A DNA stretch of 64,000 nt from Hemibagrus wyckioides. Lineage: Eukaryota > Chordata > Actinopteri > Siluriformes > Bagridae. The notes under the pieces were generated by a model that saw nothing but the letters and a program-made list of their open reading frames with translations, ran no database searches and was not told where the DNA came from. Of this stretch, positions 1-11,700 are shown piece after piece. Every line of letters begins with the position of its first letter. Position 1 is the stretch's first letter. The position numbers were made by a program, and so were the translations under genes. The stretch lies in the NCBI RefSeq assembly GCF_019097595.1, contig NC_080727.1, forward strand, positions 13,627,501 through 13,691,500, given 5' to 3'.

Positions 1-359
1 ATTTTGTTTTATAAAGTATGAACTGAAAAGGTGAATTACAGGATTACTTTTTAAGAGAAACACATTTGTGATAGCTAGTGACCACTTTAGCAAATATACT
101 GAAAGTTGGAAAAAAGAATGAATTTTGCATAATGATGTAAGGGTTTTAGTTCTGATAAAATGCTGAACATAATTTAGACTCTATATGAAGCATTTCTTCC
201 AAAAAAACCCCCAAATTTTGCAAATGTTTTATTGAAAACTGAAGTAACTGTAAGTGATTCAATACAGTATGTTAACTCTACAATAAATGATCATCATACG
301 CATATGTAGGTATTTTTGCCACAAAGCTGAAGGCATACAATTGTAACAGATGTCTTTGC

Positions 360-705
360 TGTATTTTTAGGATTTCCCTACAGGGCCAAAACCTTTATCA
401 GCATGACAATGCCCCTGTGGACTAAGCAAGGTCATTGAATACATGGTTTACTAAGGTTGATGTAGAAGAACACGAGTGTCCTGAAGAGCCCAGAGTCCTG
501 ACCTTGTCCTTAACCTCATTGAACACCTTCAGACTAAACTGGAACATACAACATCAGTGTAAAACCTCACTTCAGCCTCAAAATGCTTTTGTGGCTGAAT
601 AGGAAATTCCCACAGCATTGTAAGCATTGTAAATTTAGTGAAAACCATTCCCAGAAGAGTGGAGCTAACTTATGGGCCAAATAATCTTGCCATATAGTGT
701 AGCAC
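360..705 (+). mobile_element. Decayed Tc1-like transposase 3' fragment
   Basis: Plus-strand reading gives a broken version of a transposase C-terminus (a QHDNAP-like segment near 395-415, then pieces resembling the 'SLNTW..' and 'LNPIE..' regions) with several stops. It ends near a degraded terminal repeat resembling 'ttgccatatagtgta' at 688-702. It is most like the element family at 13931-15182. Non-functional. Confidence 0.6.
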
Positions 706-838
706 AAAGGAGTATATTTTGATGCCCTTTTCCCCAAATACTCTTGCCATCATTATTGAAAAATTCTAACTGAGAAAAAAATAATTAAGGGATTTTCTGA
801 TTACTTTCAGCTCATAAATAGAATTATGTAATTGTTAA

Positions 839-867
839 TTACACACACACACACACACACACACACT
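839..867. repeat. (AC)n microsatellite
   Basis: About 13 AC units in slc45a2 intron 1. Confidence 0.9.
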
Positions 868-1127
868 CAAGAGGGAGGAGATTTCACATTCCCACAGCAT
901 GTTCAGAAAAGGTGCAAGAAAGTATTACAGCTAAAACAGATATGAGCCAATTTCTTTCACTTTTTAATTATTGTAAAGCTCACTACAAAGCAAAACCAAT
1001 CACCAGTCTAACACCAATTATAAAATGTAAAAGTACAAACATGGAACAGCCTCTAAGTTAATTATGTTTATCAACTGTTGGCAGAACTCAACTTTAGTAG
1101 CTACACTTCAATAATTGAAAGTCTCAC

Positions 1128-1611
1128 CTGATACCAAAGTATCTCCATTGAGAAACAGAGTGATGCCAATGAGCATCATAACCCCCAGAGTAAGGATATA
1201 AGGTCTCCTGCGTCCCCACGGTGAGCGGCAGTAGTCACTGGCTGAGCCGATAACCGGCTGAAGAATGAAGCCCAGGACAGGACTGATGAGCCACACCAGG
1301 CTGTAAAGGCTTCGTGGAAGACCTACGCTTAGCAAAACAGGAGTAACGAACGCAGCCTCCACAGCATAGCAGAATTCCCTCCCGAACATCACCAGGGCGT
1401 GCATGATGAGCCGTCCACGCGACCTCCTCGGAGGCTCCACAGCGCTAAAAATGGCCCCCTCTATGGCATCCACATAGTCACTATTAGGGCCACAGTCTGT
1501 GGAGTAGCACTTCACGATGCCGGTGGTGGTGGTGGTACTGGTAATGGTGGTGGTACAGCTTCCCAACTCCTGTGGGAACTTGTATGGCGTCTCCTCTGTT
1601 AGTAGAGTCAT
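1128..1611 (-). CDS. slc45a2: slc45a2 exon 1 (membrane transporter, partial gene)
   Basis: This is the first coding exon of the SLC45A2 (MATP/AIM1) transporter, a 12-helix major-facilitator protein of melanosomes needed for pigment; loss causes oculocutaneous albinism type 4 in humans. The ATG lies at 1611-1609. The exon encodes 161 residues and ends in phase 1 at a GTGAGA donor (1127-1122). The conserved block starts at about residue 58 ([20 protein letters not shown]) and continues through [40 protein letters not shown] and [10 protein letters not shown]. These give about three membrane segments plus the RRR loop typical of the family. The N-terminal stretch before this block is longer than I recall for human and carries a threonine-rich tract. 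Later exons lie to the left of the window. SLC45A family membership is certain; paralogue SLC45A2 is favoured by the residue match and by amacr next door, as in humans. Confidence 0.93.
1519..1556 (-). repeat. GGT/ACC repeat coding a Thr-rich tract in slc45a2
   Basis: A (GGT)n-like run lies inside slc45a2 exon 1. On the coding strand it reads ACC/ACT codons and gives a run of threonines near residues 20-30, upstream of the conserved transporter core. It is probably a length-variable coding microsatellite in the cytosolic N-terminus. Confidence 0.7.
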
Positions 1612-1818
1612 GATTTAGACTTTCACAGAAATTCACACTGCTAAACAACTTTCCAAAGTGTAGACCTGCTGGTATCTACTGCATAACTGAGTGAGTGGTG
1701 TGTAAGAGTAGTACTTGAGATGTGATCAGGACTAAGCAGGAAATAAAAAGCTGCCTGGTTTGGATGAATGGAAGTCTGTTTTTTCTCGTGTTGCCAAAAG
1801 CCTACAGCCAGTTGTAAA

Positions 1819-1824
1819 CACGTG
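1819..1824. promoter_or_regulatory. MITF-type E-box (CACGTG) upstream of slc45a2
   Basis: The core CACGTG lies in the context GTCACGTG when read on the gene strand, about 210 bases upstream of the slc45a2 start codon. MITF and TFE factors bind TCACGTG, and SLC45A2 is a known MITF-dependent pigment gene. Function is inferred from motif and position only. Confidence 0.5.
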
Positions 1825-2058
1825 ACCGATTATGAGCTTAGAATTGCCTCTCCCTCTTTCTCACTCAGCTCAGCTTAGAACCTTAAACATTTACAGTCCT
1901 AAAGATTCATATTTGATGATCGTTGTGAGTCGGGATACTCAGTTAGACATCATTTTACCAGTGAAGTGAGTTTCAGTTATCAGTTTTCTACAAGTCTTTT
2001 TTATTTCAAGATTTTCCCACATAGACTTCTTGCAGAGGTTAATTTTTTGTGCACATTA

Positions 2059-2066
2059 TCACGTGA
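2059..2066. promoter_or_regulatory. Palindromic TCACGTGA (M-box/CLEAR-like) upstream of slc45a2
   Basis: A perfect TCACGTGA palindrome about 450 bases upstream of the slc45a2 ATG. This is the ideal MITF/TFEB site. It is the second of three such E-boxes in about 440 bases. Confidence 0.5.
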
Positions 2067-2249
2067 TCCCCAATAAGATAAAATGTCTGTCCTTTAGTAA
2101 ATATTTAAGAATAATTTTTCAAGACACCTTGAATTCTGAAACCAAATTTGTCCCTTGAGTTTGAATATATTCTGTTGAATATTCTGAGTTTATTTAGTTA
2201 TATAGGCAGCTTCAACTAAATGTCACGAGACCCCGTGTCTGAGGAGAGA

Positions 2250-2257
2250 TCATGTGA
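2250..2257. promoter_or_regulatory. TCATGTGA M-box-like element upstream of slc45a2
   Basis: TCATGTGA is the classic M-box core found in melanocyte promoters. It lies about 640 bases upstream of the slc45a2 start codon and is the third MITF-type E-box in this interval. Confidence 0.4.
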
Positions 2258-2299
2258 GACGCAGCACTCTGCCTTCTCGTGGTTCACTGCCTCAGAAAG

Positions 2300-3729
2300 T
2301 CAGATCCTTCAGAATCCTCAGAGGCTAGGGCAATAAGTACAGGACAGATGGAGTCATTTGGATTAAAAGGTCACATTCCTTGCCGAGCATTAAACACTGA
2401 TGTAGTCATTTAACATTCGGTGATGCTTTGCTCAAATCAGCAAACTTTTTTTTAAACAAAATGTAATACAACGAAAAACACTAAAATAAATACAGTTTGA
2501 CAAATTGCTTTGGAATACTGAAATGGGGTGTAAAAATGCTCCTGCTGTATCAGTGCTTGGGTGATACATATAAAAAAGACAGCTTTATTTTTGCCACATA
2601 TACATTACAGCACAGTGTAACTCTATCTTCTCAGAAGCCAACTTTTGAGGTTGGGGTCAGAGCGCAGGGTCAGTCATGATGCAACGTCTGGGGTGGCAGC
2701 GTGGTGGTCAGCCCTTACTTTCCGATCAAGAGCCTTAACCACTTGAGCTTCTGACGCCCCTTAAATAATATCAAAAGAAAGTGGGATATTTCTAGAAAAT
2801 GCGATAACAAAATGTTCTAACAAGATTTGTTGATAGAGGTTTATTTCTTTTTACATCACAGTACCTTGTTAATGTTCATTTTAATTAAATCTCATTAAAT
2901 CTTAATTATCTCATGGATTGTTAACTGACAATTGTTGTTTTTTTCATTTATGGAAGGAGTCTCCAGTGTCAATTTTGTGTTTTAAGACACAAATGCATAA
3001 AATGTACATTACTTTTAATAGTGAGAACTCCATGGATCATGAAATGAACCTTTCTGCATTTCCATAGACTTAATATAGATGGTTTATGTAAGTTTTATGT
3101 GGAATTATAAATACTGCAGACCGCTGCTGAATCTTTATCTTACTTATTAATAAGTAAAACCGTGTGTCATCAGTGTTTAAGTCTTAAGAATCTGTTGAAC
3201 CTGATCAATTGTGTGTGTGAATCCAAGGTATAAAAAGAAAATCATGAATAAAATCCAACCTAGAACAGCAAACATCTACAATTAGATTTCGGAACAAAAT
3301 GTTTTGGTCAGTTAGACCTTCATCAGTGGTCTAGTTATGAGTGTAAAGTAAGAGAAAGTCAACGTTATGTTTAAGAATTCTAAGTGCTAAAAGATAGATG
3401 TATTTGAGACGTTGTGGAATACCATAGTGCATTTATTAGGCTTTGGTGTGTCATTTGTGCTCAGAAACAGGTGGCAATCTGTCAAAAACTTTTTCAATTA
3501 AAATAAACCATATTTCAAGCCTTTAGATAACAATATCAAGCTTCAACAGAACAAACAGATAAACACTCAGAATTGAAAGCAAAGGGAAGGTCATTTTAAG
3601 CCGTTGATGCTTCTGACTGAATGCTTCTTATTCCTACTAATACAAATCTGCTTTGTTTCAATCCTTTATCTTTAGCTGCTCTTGTCTAACCCCATTTCAC
3701 TCTAGTGGAGGAAAAGAAAGACAAGACTA
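2300..3729. other. Intergenic, AT-rich
   Basis: Apart from a short SINE fragment at 2690-2765 I see no coding exon, RNA gene or clear regulatory structure here. Confidence 0.5.
2690..2765 (-). repeat. tRNA-derived SINE fragment
   Basis: On the minus strand the segment reads a tRNA-like head containing AGCTCAAGTGGTTAAGGCTC, an A-box-like sequence with a D-arm. The same head occurs at 13336-13400 in plus orientation. The rest of the SINE is missing or too diverged. Confidence 0.55.
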
Positions 3730-4420
3730 CACTGTGTGCACAATTATTAGGCTAGTGAGTATTTTGACCAAATCATCATCACTTTTATGCACATTTCCCA
3801 ACTCCAAGCTGTATAAACTTGAATGCTTATTGGATTTAAGCATTTCAGACGATGAGGGAAGGGTGTGACCTAAGGAGATCAACACCCTATATCAAGGTGT
3901 GCATAATTATTAGGTAGCTTCTTTTCCTCAGGCAAAATGGGCCAAAAAAGAGAATTAAATGACTCTGAAAAGTCAAAAATTGTAAAAAGCCTTTTGCAGC
4001 ACTCTTGAAATTGCTAATCAAGCGTTATTTGCAAACAGTCACCAGGGTCGCAAGAAACGTGCTGAGAAAGAAAAGATGCAAATTAGCGGTCAAAAATTTG
4101 AGAAGAATCAAATGTTAAGCTACCTGGAACCCATTATCCTCCAGTGCTGTCCTATTCCAGAGCTGCAACCTACCTGGAGTGCCCAGAGAGACAAGGTGTT
4201 CAGTGCTCAGAGACATGGACATGGCAAAGAAGGCTGAAACCTGACCACAACAGAACAAGACACATAATTTGAAAGCTCAAGAAAGGGCCAAGAAATATCT
4301 GAAGACAGATCTTTCAAAGGCACTATGGACTGATGAGATGAGAGTGACTTTTTATGGAACAGATGGATGGGCACGTGGCTGGATCAATAACGGGGATCAA
4401 GGAGCAAGGTGTAAGTGTGG
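3728..4420 (+). mobile_element. Tc1/mariner-like element, 5' part, decayed
   Basis: Starts with a terminal motif 'gtgcacaattattaggc', repeated internally at about 3898. A transposase reading begins near 3936 (MGQKRELNDSEKSKIVKSLL) and continues with stops and frame changes to a better preserved stretch around 4269-4400 (AKKYLKTDLSKALWTDEMRV, then DGWARGW). The 'WTDEMRV' block carries the first catalytic aspartate. The rest of the catalytic domain and the 3' terminal repeat are missing, so the copy is 3'-truncated and dead. Confidence 0.75.
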
Positions 4421-4864
4421 TACTGGTATGTACTGCAGTTGTTCAGTTATGACATTAATACTCAAAAATACAACCTAAGTGTAAACACAGTGTAGTGGAG
4501 AGAAAATTTAATGTAACCTCTCTCATTTAAATCTCCTGTGCACCCTTATCATGTTTTTAAACCATCTAAACCACATTTAAGTAAACCTTTCTGCTAGGGT
4601 CATAGTTATAATGAACATCATGATGTTACAATGCATTCATAAGCATTACACACAGAGGTAATTTTTTCATTAAAAATGCATTACATCATATAGCAATCTT
4701 CATCATGAATTGTTACCATTATGTTAGTAGTATTTATAAGATGGTATGATAGAAATATCAAAAAAGCTAGGCACTAGTGCATCAGACCTGTCTTCATGAA
4801 ATTCTGTAATAACAATGCATTACAATGTGTATATTGCCTACTCAATGTATTATAACGTTATACA

Positions 4865-5416
4865 TACACAGACCAGGCATAACATTATGACCACCTGCCT
4901 AATATTCTGTTAGTCCTCCTTTTGCTGCCAAAACAGCCCTGACCCGTCATGCACTGTGTATTCTGACACCTTTCTATCAGAACCAGCATTAACTTCTTCA
5001 GCAATTTGAGCAACAGTAGCTCCTCTGTTGGATCAGATCACACGGGCCAGCCTTCGCTCCCCACGTGCATCAATGATCCTTGGCCGTCCATGACCCTGTC
5101 GCCGGTTCGCCACTGTTCCTTCCTTGGACCACTTTTGATATTTACTGACCACTGCAGACCGGGAACACCCCACAAGAGCTGCAGTTTTGGAGATGCTCTG
5201 ATCCAGTCGTCTAGCCATCACAATTTGGCCCTTCGTCAAACTCACTCAAATCCTTATGCTTGCCCATTTTTCCTGCTTCTAACACATCAACTTTGAGGAC
5301 AAAATGTTGACTTGCTGCCTAAAATATCCCACCCACTAACAGGTGCCATGATGAGGAGATAATCAGTCTTATTCACTTCACCTGCAGTGTTCATAATGTT
5401 ATGCCTTATCGTTGTA
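4865..5416 (-). mobile_element. Tc1-derived MITE (CAGGCATAACATTATGA family), copy 1
   Basis: A 552-bp element with inverted termini (left 'caggcataacattatgacc', right its complement 'cataatgttatgcct'). On the minus strand it encodes the N-terminal helix-turn-helix region of a Tc1-like transposase ([20 protein letters not shown], then [20 protein letters not shown]). It then jumps directly to the last residues of the transposase gene ('GLFWQQK'-type end). The whole catalytic centre is absent. The same junction occurs in copies at 18779, 24457, 34798 and 63441. Confidence 0.85.
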
Positions 5417-7787
5417 CTGTATGACCGTCATATATTCTGGAAATATCTGGACATAAATTTAACAATAGGGGACCTAAAACAGAACCTTCTGGAACATCAC
5501 ACTATCCTTTATTAGGGTCAATATAGATTGAGTTTGTCCTGAGATCAAAAGGCTGAGCCCCTGGAATTATATGAAATAAAATATGGTATAATATTAAATT
5601 ATTTGTTCTTGATAACACTGAAACTGACAATATGTGTCAGCATTTCTGATTAGGTCTGAAGTTGTGGAATCATTGTTTGTGATGTCAAGCAACTGAAACA
5701 CATGCAGTATATTCCAGCATTGTAGAAATTCAAGCCACTTATTAGTTTTCTGTTATATAACCATCTCTGGCTTTCTGGTTCAGTCAATTTCCCATCATGC
5801 TGAGTTCTGTTGTTCCTTTGTTACACAATGCCTGACCCTTGTTAGTGTTATTTACTGCTAGCTCCTACTCCATCTTTAACACACACAGACAATATACGAT
5901 GTGCCTTTTTTTTCCCCTTTGAGTATCCATAAGATGTCACAAGAGGTTATATAAGGAACAAAATGCTCCTATAGGAGATTATAATGTAAATAATGACAAG
6001 ATAGCTCCGCCTTACCCTCATCAACCTCTCATTTTTTAACTAAGTCTGTTAGTTAATAAGACCAAAAATGCAAAACAACAATAAACAATAATTTTTAGAT
6101 TTATTTCTTATAATATTTTTAATATGATCCATTTTGATCACACATTTATCAGAAAGTGTTTTTTAATATTTAAAGAAAACTGTTTATACAGTGACTCAAT
6201 TATTATTAAGTCCATTTCATAAAACAGAAAATTAACAAGCAAAAAAAAATTTTTTAACTTACGAATATAGAATATTAAAGAATATAGAATATTAAAACAA
6301 ATCGACAAAAGGACAGCACTCAATTTGTTTTTTTTACATGATCCTTAATAGTGCTCTTCACAATTAATGGCATCCTTTTGAAAAGTCATTGTAGAAACAA
6401 ACATTATACAAAATAATGTAAAGTTTCCAATCAAACATGAGGAATATTTTACCCGTGCTTTATATTTTATATTATGTTGTTTTTAACATAAAACCATTTT
6501 TTATGATCATTTTCCTTCTCACATATTCCTCTCAAATGCTAGTGCGGCAAAATGATTGACAAGCTAACATAAATGCAAACAAGTTGTCGTTATTGCAATA
6601 AAAATTCTTGGAACTTTGTTGTTGCCTTTGAGCATGTTCTTTTTCATAGGGGTATAACTAGGAGGTTACAACATGTGTAACACCTTTTGTCCTCCATCAT
6701 CATTCAGAAAGTCAAAAAGACATCATCAAAAAGAGACTTATAATCTTCAAGTCAGATAACAGATGCATCAATAGTGTTAGTGATAATGGGAATCGTTTCC
6801 ATACAGTCTTCATTTTCACAGACAACAAAAAGATACTCCAGTACCAACATCCACAAGGCTATTACTTAAGTGGTTTGTTCACTGGGGGTTTTGTAAGCAT
6901 GCTAGCTTAGCATGGCCTAGCTCACTTCAGTTCACAATAAATAGAAGTGTTATCACAAATACCAGTTATTTCTCTCTCTCGGCTTTACAACAAAGGTGCT
7001 GTCAGACCCTATAAATATAAACGTCACATTTTCTCAAATTGTAAGAAATTGAACAGGCAAAATATCCAGAACATCCCACTGCCTCATTAGAAATGTATGC
7101 ATCTGCCACTACATAGAGAAGGGACACTGTTTTCTTGTTACTAATCTGTCAGTGTGAGATTCTGGTTAATGCGATATCTCACTAATGAGGGGTTGAATGT
7201 ATGTATGATTTCTAGAGAAGCATCGTTGTAAGCAGCAGATGTACTGATTCGACAGGGTCAAATTCACGACAAATGTCTGAAATAGTTTTTCTTTAATAGC
7301 TTCCGTCCAGTTCGTCATATGAGTCTGTCCATACATCCATCTGTCCATGTGACCCATCAGTGCAAGTCTTCAGTGCGAGAGCCTCATTAATGTGACACTT
7401 CAAGAATGAGTGGTTTAATGTTTTAACATTTATTACATTTATTTATCACTGCGACCAGCATATGAACTGAATAGATTTTGGAACTGATCCAAGGTCACAG
7501 CAAGGTCAGATGTGTGTCATAGGTCAGTGAATGACTGGCAGAAGGAAAAGGCACGGTATGGTATCCACTTCAAAGAAGGTAAGATCTATATTGAAGGAGC
7601 TGCTACACGGCGTGCAGAGACATTTACACTGATTTCTAAGTAAAGGTATCACGCAGGGTAGCTTCTAAAAGTAGCAGCTCTTAGTGAGACAGAACTGATT
7701 TACTGTAAATTATGTTAACACCACAGTGTGAACCCTAGTTTTCTGAGATTTTGCCTATACTCGGTTTAAAAAAAAAAAGCGCTCATA
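5417..7787. other. Intergenic, nothing recognised
   Basis: AT-rich sequence without convincing exons. Short open frames at 6138-6323 and 7166-7357 have no recognisable domain, no splice context and AT-driven composition. Confidence 0.5.
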
Positions 7788-7793
7788 TTTATT
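7788..7793 (-). terminator. Possible amacr polyadenylation signal (AATAAA)
   Basis: AATAAA on the minus strand, about 565 bases downstream of the amacr stop codon. It is the nearest such hexamer I noticed. Use of this site is not shown by the sequence alone. Confidence 0.3.
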
Positions 7794-8356
7794 CTGCGGA
7801 AAAGTTTAAAGACTTTAAACTAAAAGACGAGATGAACATCGATTGCTGCTGCTCTTCACAAATAAGATGAAAATTACCATTAAGCACAAAGGAGACCCAA
7901 ATACACAAGAAGCGTATTTGGAAACGTCATGATAACGTCAATGGCTTGTCATTTTCACTAAAGTTGCCATTAATTCTGATGAGCATTGTGCCGAGTTGTT
8001 TTCAAGTGTTATTTAACCGAAGCTGTAGATGGAGACAGTTAATATTAAACATCCCCGAGCAAAATTCTCAACAATAAACTGAAGGCTTAATTACGATGAT
8101 CACAGAGTCTTCAGGTTTTAGGAATGCAATATCGCAGTAAAGATCTTGTGCATTTAAAAGGCGAAGCATTTCACCGCAGACCAAAAATCATCCGTCTGCA
8201 CACTCAGATAAAAACCTCCGCATCATTGGATGGTTATTTTGAGCTTAATCCCTCTGAACACGTCAGTTCTTTGCTGAAGGCGGTTAGTATACAAGACGGC
8301 AGTTTTTTGTGTGTGTGTGATGAGTGATTCACTGCTGATGCTTTTGCTTCATCGTC

Positions 8357-8766
8357 TTATAGACGTGCTTTGGCTTCATTGCATTCCACTACGCCAGCTG
8401 ACAGCATCTGCTCGATTTGAGCCGGATCAAAGCCGTACTCCTCCAGCACGGAGCGAGTGTGTTCACCTATGACAGGGTCTCGAGAGAGACATGGCCGAGC
8501 CGGAGTGCGAGACAGGACGGGTGCTGGACGTGGACTGACCTCACCGTGAGCGTCCATCATAAATGAGCCCCTCTCCCGGTTATGGGGATGCGATCCGGCT
8601 TCATCCAGAGGTAGGACGGGGGTCACGCAGGCGTCTGTCCCGTCGAAGATCTTGCTCCACTCTGCCTGCGTCTTCTGCGCAAACACCTGGGTGAACGTCC
8701 GCCTAAGCTTTGGCCAGTCAGAGGTGCTCATCTGTGGCGAAAGTGAGGAAGCATCCAATCCGAGAC
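8357..8766 (-). CDS. amacr: amacr coding exon 5 with stop
   Basis: Last coding exon, 135 residues and TAA at 8359-8357. It includes [19 protein letters not shown] and [20 protein letters not shown], typical of AMACR C-termini, and ends KARL, which fits a peroxisomal import tag. Confidence 0.96.
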
Positions 8767-11700
8767 CTGGGTTCAAAACAAAGCGTTAATAAGATTTTAA
8801 GAATAAATAAATGAAACAACATAAGGATAAAGGAGAAAAGAAAATAGAAATTAATAACAATCAAAGGAAATAATAATTAATAGAACGAAAAGCATTTCCA
8901 TGTCCTTCAACCTGAATCTCATCACCATCATACAGCTCCAACTTCAGAATCTAGGCCACATCCCCTAAAGCTGGTGCACAGTGATGCCGAGCTCTGTGCT
9001 GAGGTGAAAAAGTGATGGCTCTCACTGTTTTCCTCTCTGTGACTGCCCTTTTGTCCACGCTTATAGATAACACAGAGTCAGAAACAACAGTCTCATTAAC
9101 AAGTCTGTTTGAGGCACTGAACAAAGCCAGGTGAGCCAACAATGCAAAACTGGAGCTTCCATTTATTTTTTAGCTCCATTAAACTTATAGTTCCAGTGCA
9201 ACATTAAAGAAGGTGAACTTTAGACTAGATGCATTTAGGATAATGGAGAAAATTGTTTATATTTTACTTTTGGCTCTTTTTCAATTGAGGAGTGCAATTT
9301 TAAAGAAGTTAAAGATAATTGGGTCCAGTTCCAAAACTTGGTATTAACTGAATTTATGTTTTTGGGGTTGAGAGTAAACAGTAAAAGTGCCATTTTAGCT
9401 TACATAAGAGGATTAAGCGAGCCAAACACCAACATGACCTGTACTCAGATCACTTAGACGATTAGTTCCAAAAGCAACGTGAGTCTTTGCAAACAGGGAC
9501 AGAAAACACAGAGTGACCTTGAGAACCATGCATTCATACATATTGTTTACCTTCTACACAGGAAAATGGTATCACCCTACATTCACACTAGCATATACTT
9601 GCCAGTTATGCCACTTGGAATATATCTTTAGATGTAGTGGCCATTAAAGTTGTCACTTCTGGACATGTCTGACAAGTTAGAGGGAGTTCCATTAATACTT
9701 AGATATTTTTAAAGTTATTGTTTTTAAGCTGTCCACCACAGTATATTGGAGGTGAATTTAAATAATCAGACGAGGCTGGTTTTCTTCCTAGTGATGCCCT
9801 GCCAACCTTTTTTTGCCTGCAGATATCGTCAGTTCCTGCATGTTCTTAGTGATATAACTGGTTTAGTTTAGTCTTAAAAATTTTGGGTTGCATTCAAAAT
9901 ATTCTTCACATTACTGTGCACTGTGAAGTACCGTCCAATCGGATTGAAGCTTTTGTCTTAATCTGAGCAGATAATATAGCTCTATACACTTCAGAATTCA
10001 TCCTGCTGCTTTTGTCAGCAGTCGCATTCCCCCTCCATAAGACGAGGTGTTCTTCTGACCTTGAGCAGTTCCTTCTGTTTTCCAAACCCTTCTCTTCTCA
10101 TCATTCTGGTATCTTTGACTGTCTGTAGAATGCTGTTATACATCATTATGGGCTATTTCTGATGTTATTTTGGCAAATTCTGATCCATTCTTCCTGTTTT
10201 TGAGACTTATCAATGGTTCACATCTTGTGTTAAAATCTGTCTATAATTCTGGTGATGTTTTCTACTGACTGGTGGATGTTCTTGATCTGGAAAATTGTTG
10301 TGAAGGGATTTATCTTTAATTTTGGTGTTCCTGAGTTCATTAGTTCCTTTTAAGAATACAGTGTAACCTTGACTTACGAGTGACTCAACTCAACTTGAGT
10401 TTTCCGAGATACGAGCCGTCGCTCTGTCAATTTTTTGCTTTAAGATACGAGCCGAGATCTGAGTTACGGGAGAGCGAGCTTACGCCACCCGCCACTTGGT
10501 AGCCCAGCAAGCGGTCAGTTCGCATGGTTATCTCTCCAGGTTGTGCGTTGGCGCTGTGTAACCACACTTGCCTCATTCATTTTCCAAACATTTTGAAAGG
10601 GAGGAAGAAACAAACCTCCCTGGACAGGTTTTTTATTGAAACGTGAAAGCGAGGAAAGTGTGGCGAAAAAGGCAAACGTCAGTGAAGAACAACATTAAGT
10701 GCAGTGAAAAACTTTTTTTGAAAAAAAGTAGCAATTAAGTTTAGCGATAAAGTGTAGCATAGTGTGCAACTTAAATTTAGCTATTAATTGTAGCATTAAG
10801 TGTGTAGCGAGTAAGTTAAGTTAAGCGATAGAGCACGAAATTAAAAACTCCGCCACCCTCCTCCGCCAATCTCCTCCCACCTCCGCCAGCATCTTCGTCT
10901 GATCTTCAACGTAAATACACTTAATAAAAACAGTTTATTTCTTTACATTCGCTTTTATTATGTATTATTATTTTTTTATACATTATTTGTTATTTATAAA
11001 GTACATTTTTCTTATTTAAAAACACAAAAAAAAAGGGGTGGTTTTTGGGGGGCTGGAACGGATTAATAGCATTTGAATTCATTTTAATGGAGAAATCTGA
11101 TTTGATATACGAGCAAATTGAGTTACGAGCTCGGTCACAGAACGAATTAAACTCGTAAGTCAAGGTATTACTGTATTTTTAAAATGGCTGATTGACTTAC
11201 ATTGTATGCGCTTCACTTGATTTGCATATTTACCTCATCTTTATAAAAGTGTAAAATAGTGGACAGGATCAATGCAAGAAAAAAAAAAAAAAAGATTCAT
11301 TTCTCACTTGCAGTGTGATTTCCTGCCTGAAAGTCATGTCAGGTATGGAGAGCCTGTGTGTAAATTAATATTACTGAAAAGCAGTAGTGAGCATTGATCG
11401 GTCATAAGGAACAACAGTGATTAGTCATTGATTAATGGGAACCATGATGCTCACTGACTGACTGTTGGAAACAGTGCTGATCAGTGATCGTTCATGTGGA
11501 TCAATGGTGATCAGTGATGCCTATAAAACTGTGATGACACTAAACTGATCATCCCAGCTTTGAATAAACAGAGGCACAGAAGACAACAGACAAAAAAACA
11601 ACATGCATGGAATTTTTTTTTTTTATTTCTTCTAGAAAATAAAATAAAGGCTTGTTTTTCTTCTAGATAATAATGTATAACAGTAAAAGATCCCTGTGCA

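Larger units (their letters stand above)
1..1107. other. Intron 1 of slc45a2 (part)
   Basis: This is the start of slc45a2 intron 1, seen from the minus-strand gene. It is AT-rich, with a Tc1-like remnant around 360-700 and a CA microsatellite at 839-867. I see no further exon. Confidence 0.6.

Noticed and set aside
8951..9142. 63-codon minus-strand frame in amacr intron 4 as an additional exon
   Set aside because: The five known exons already give a full-length 382-residue enzyme in phase; the frame has no similarity to AMACR.
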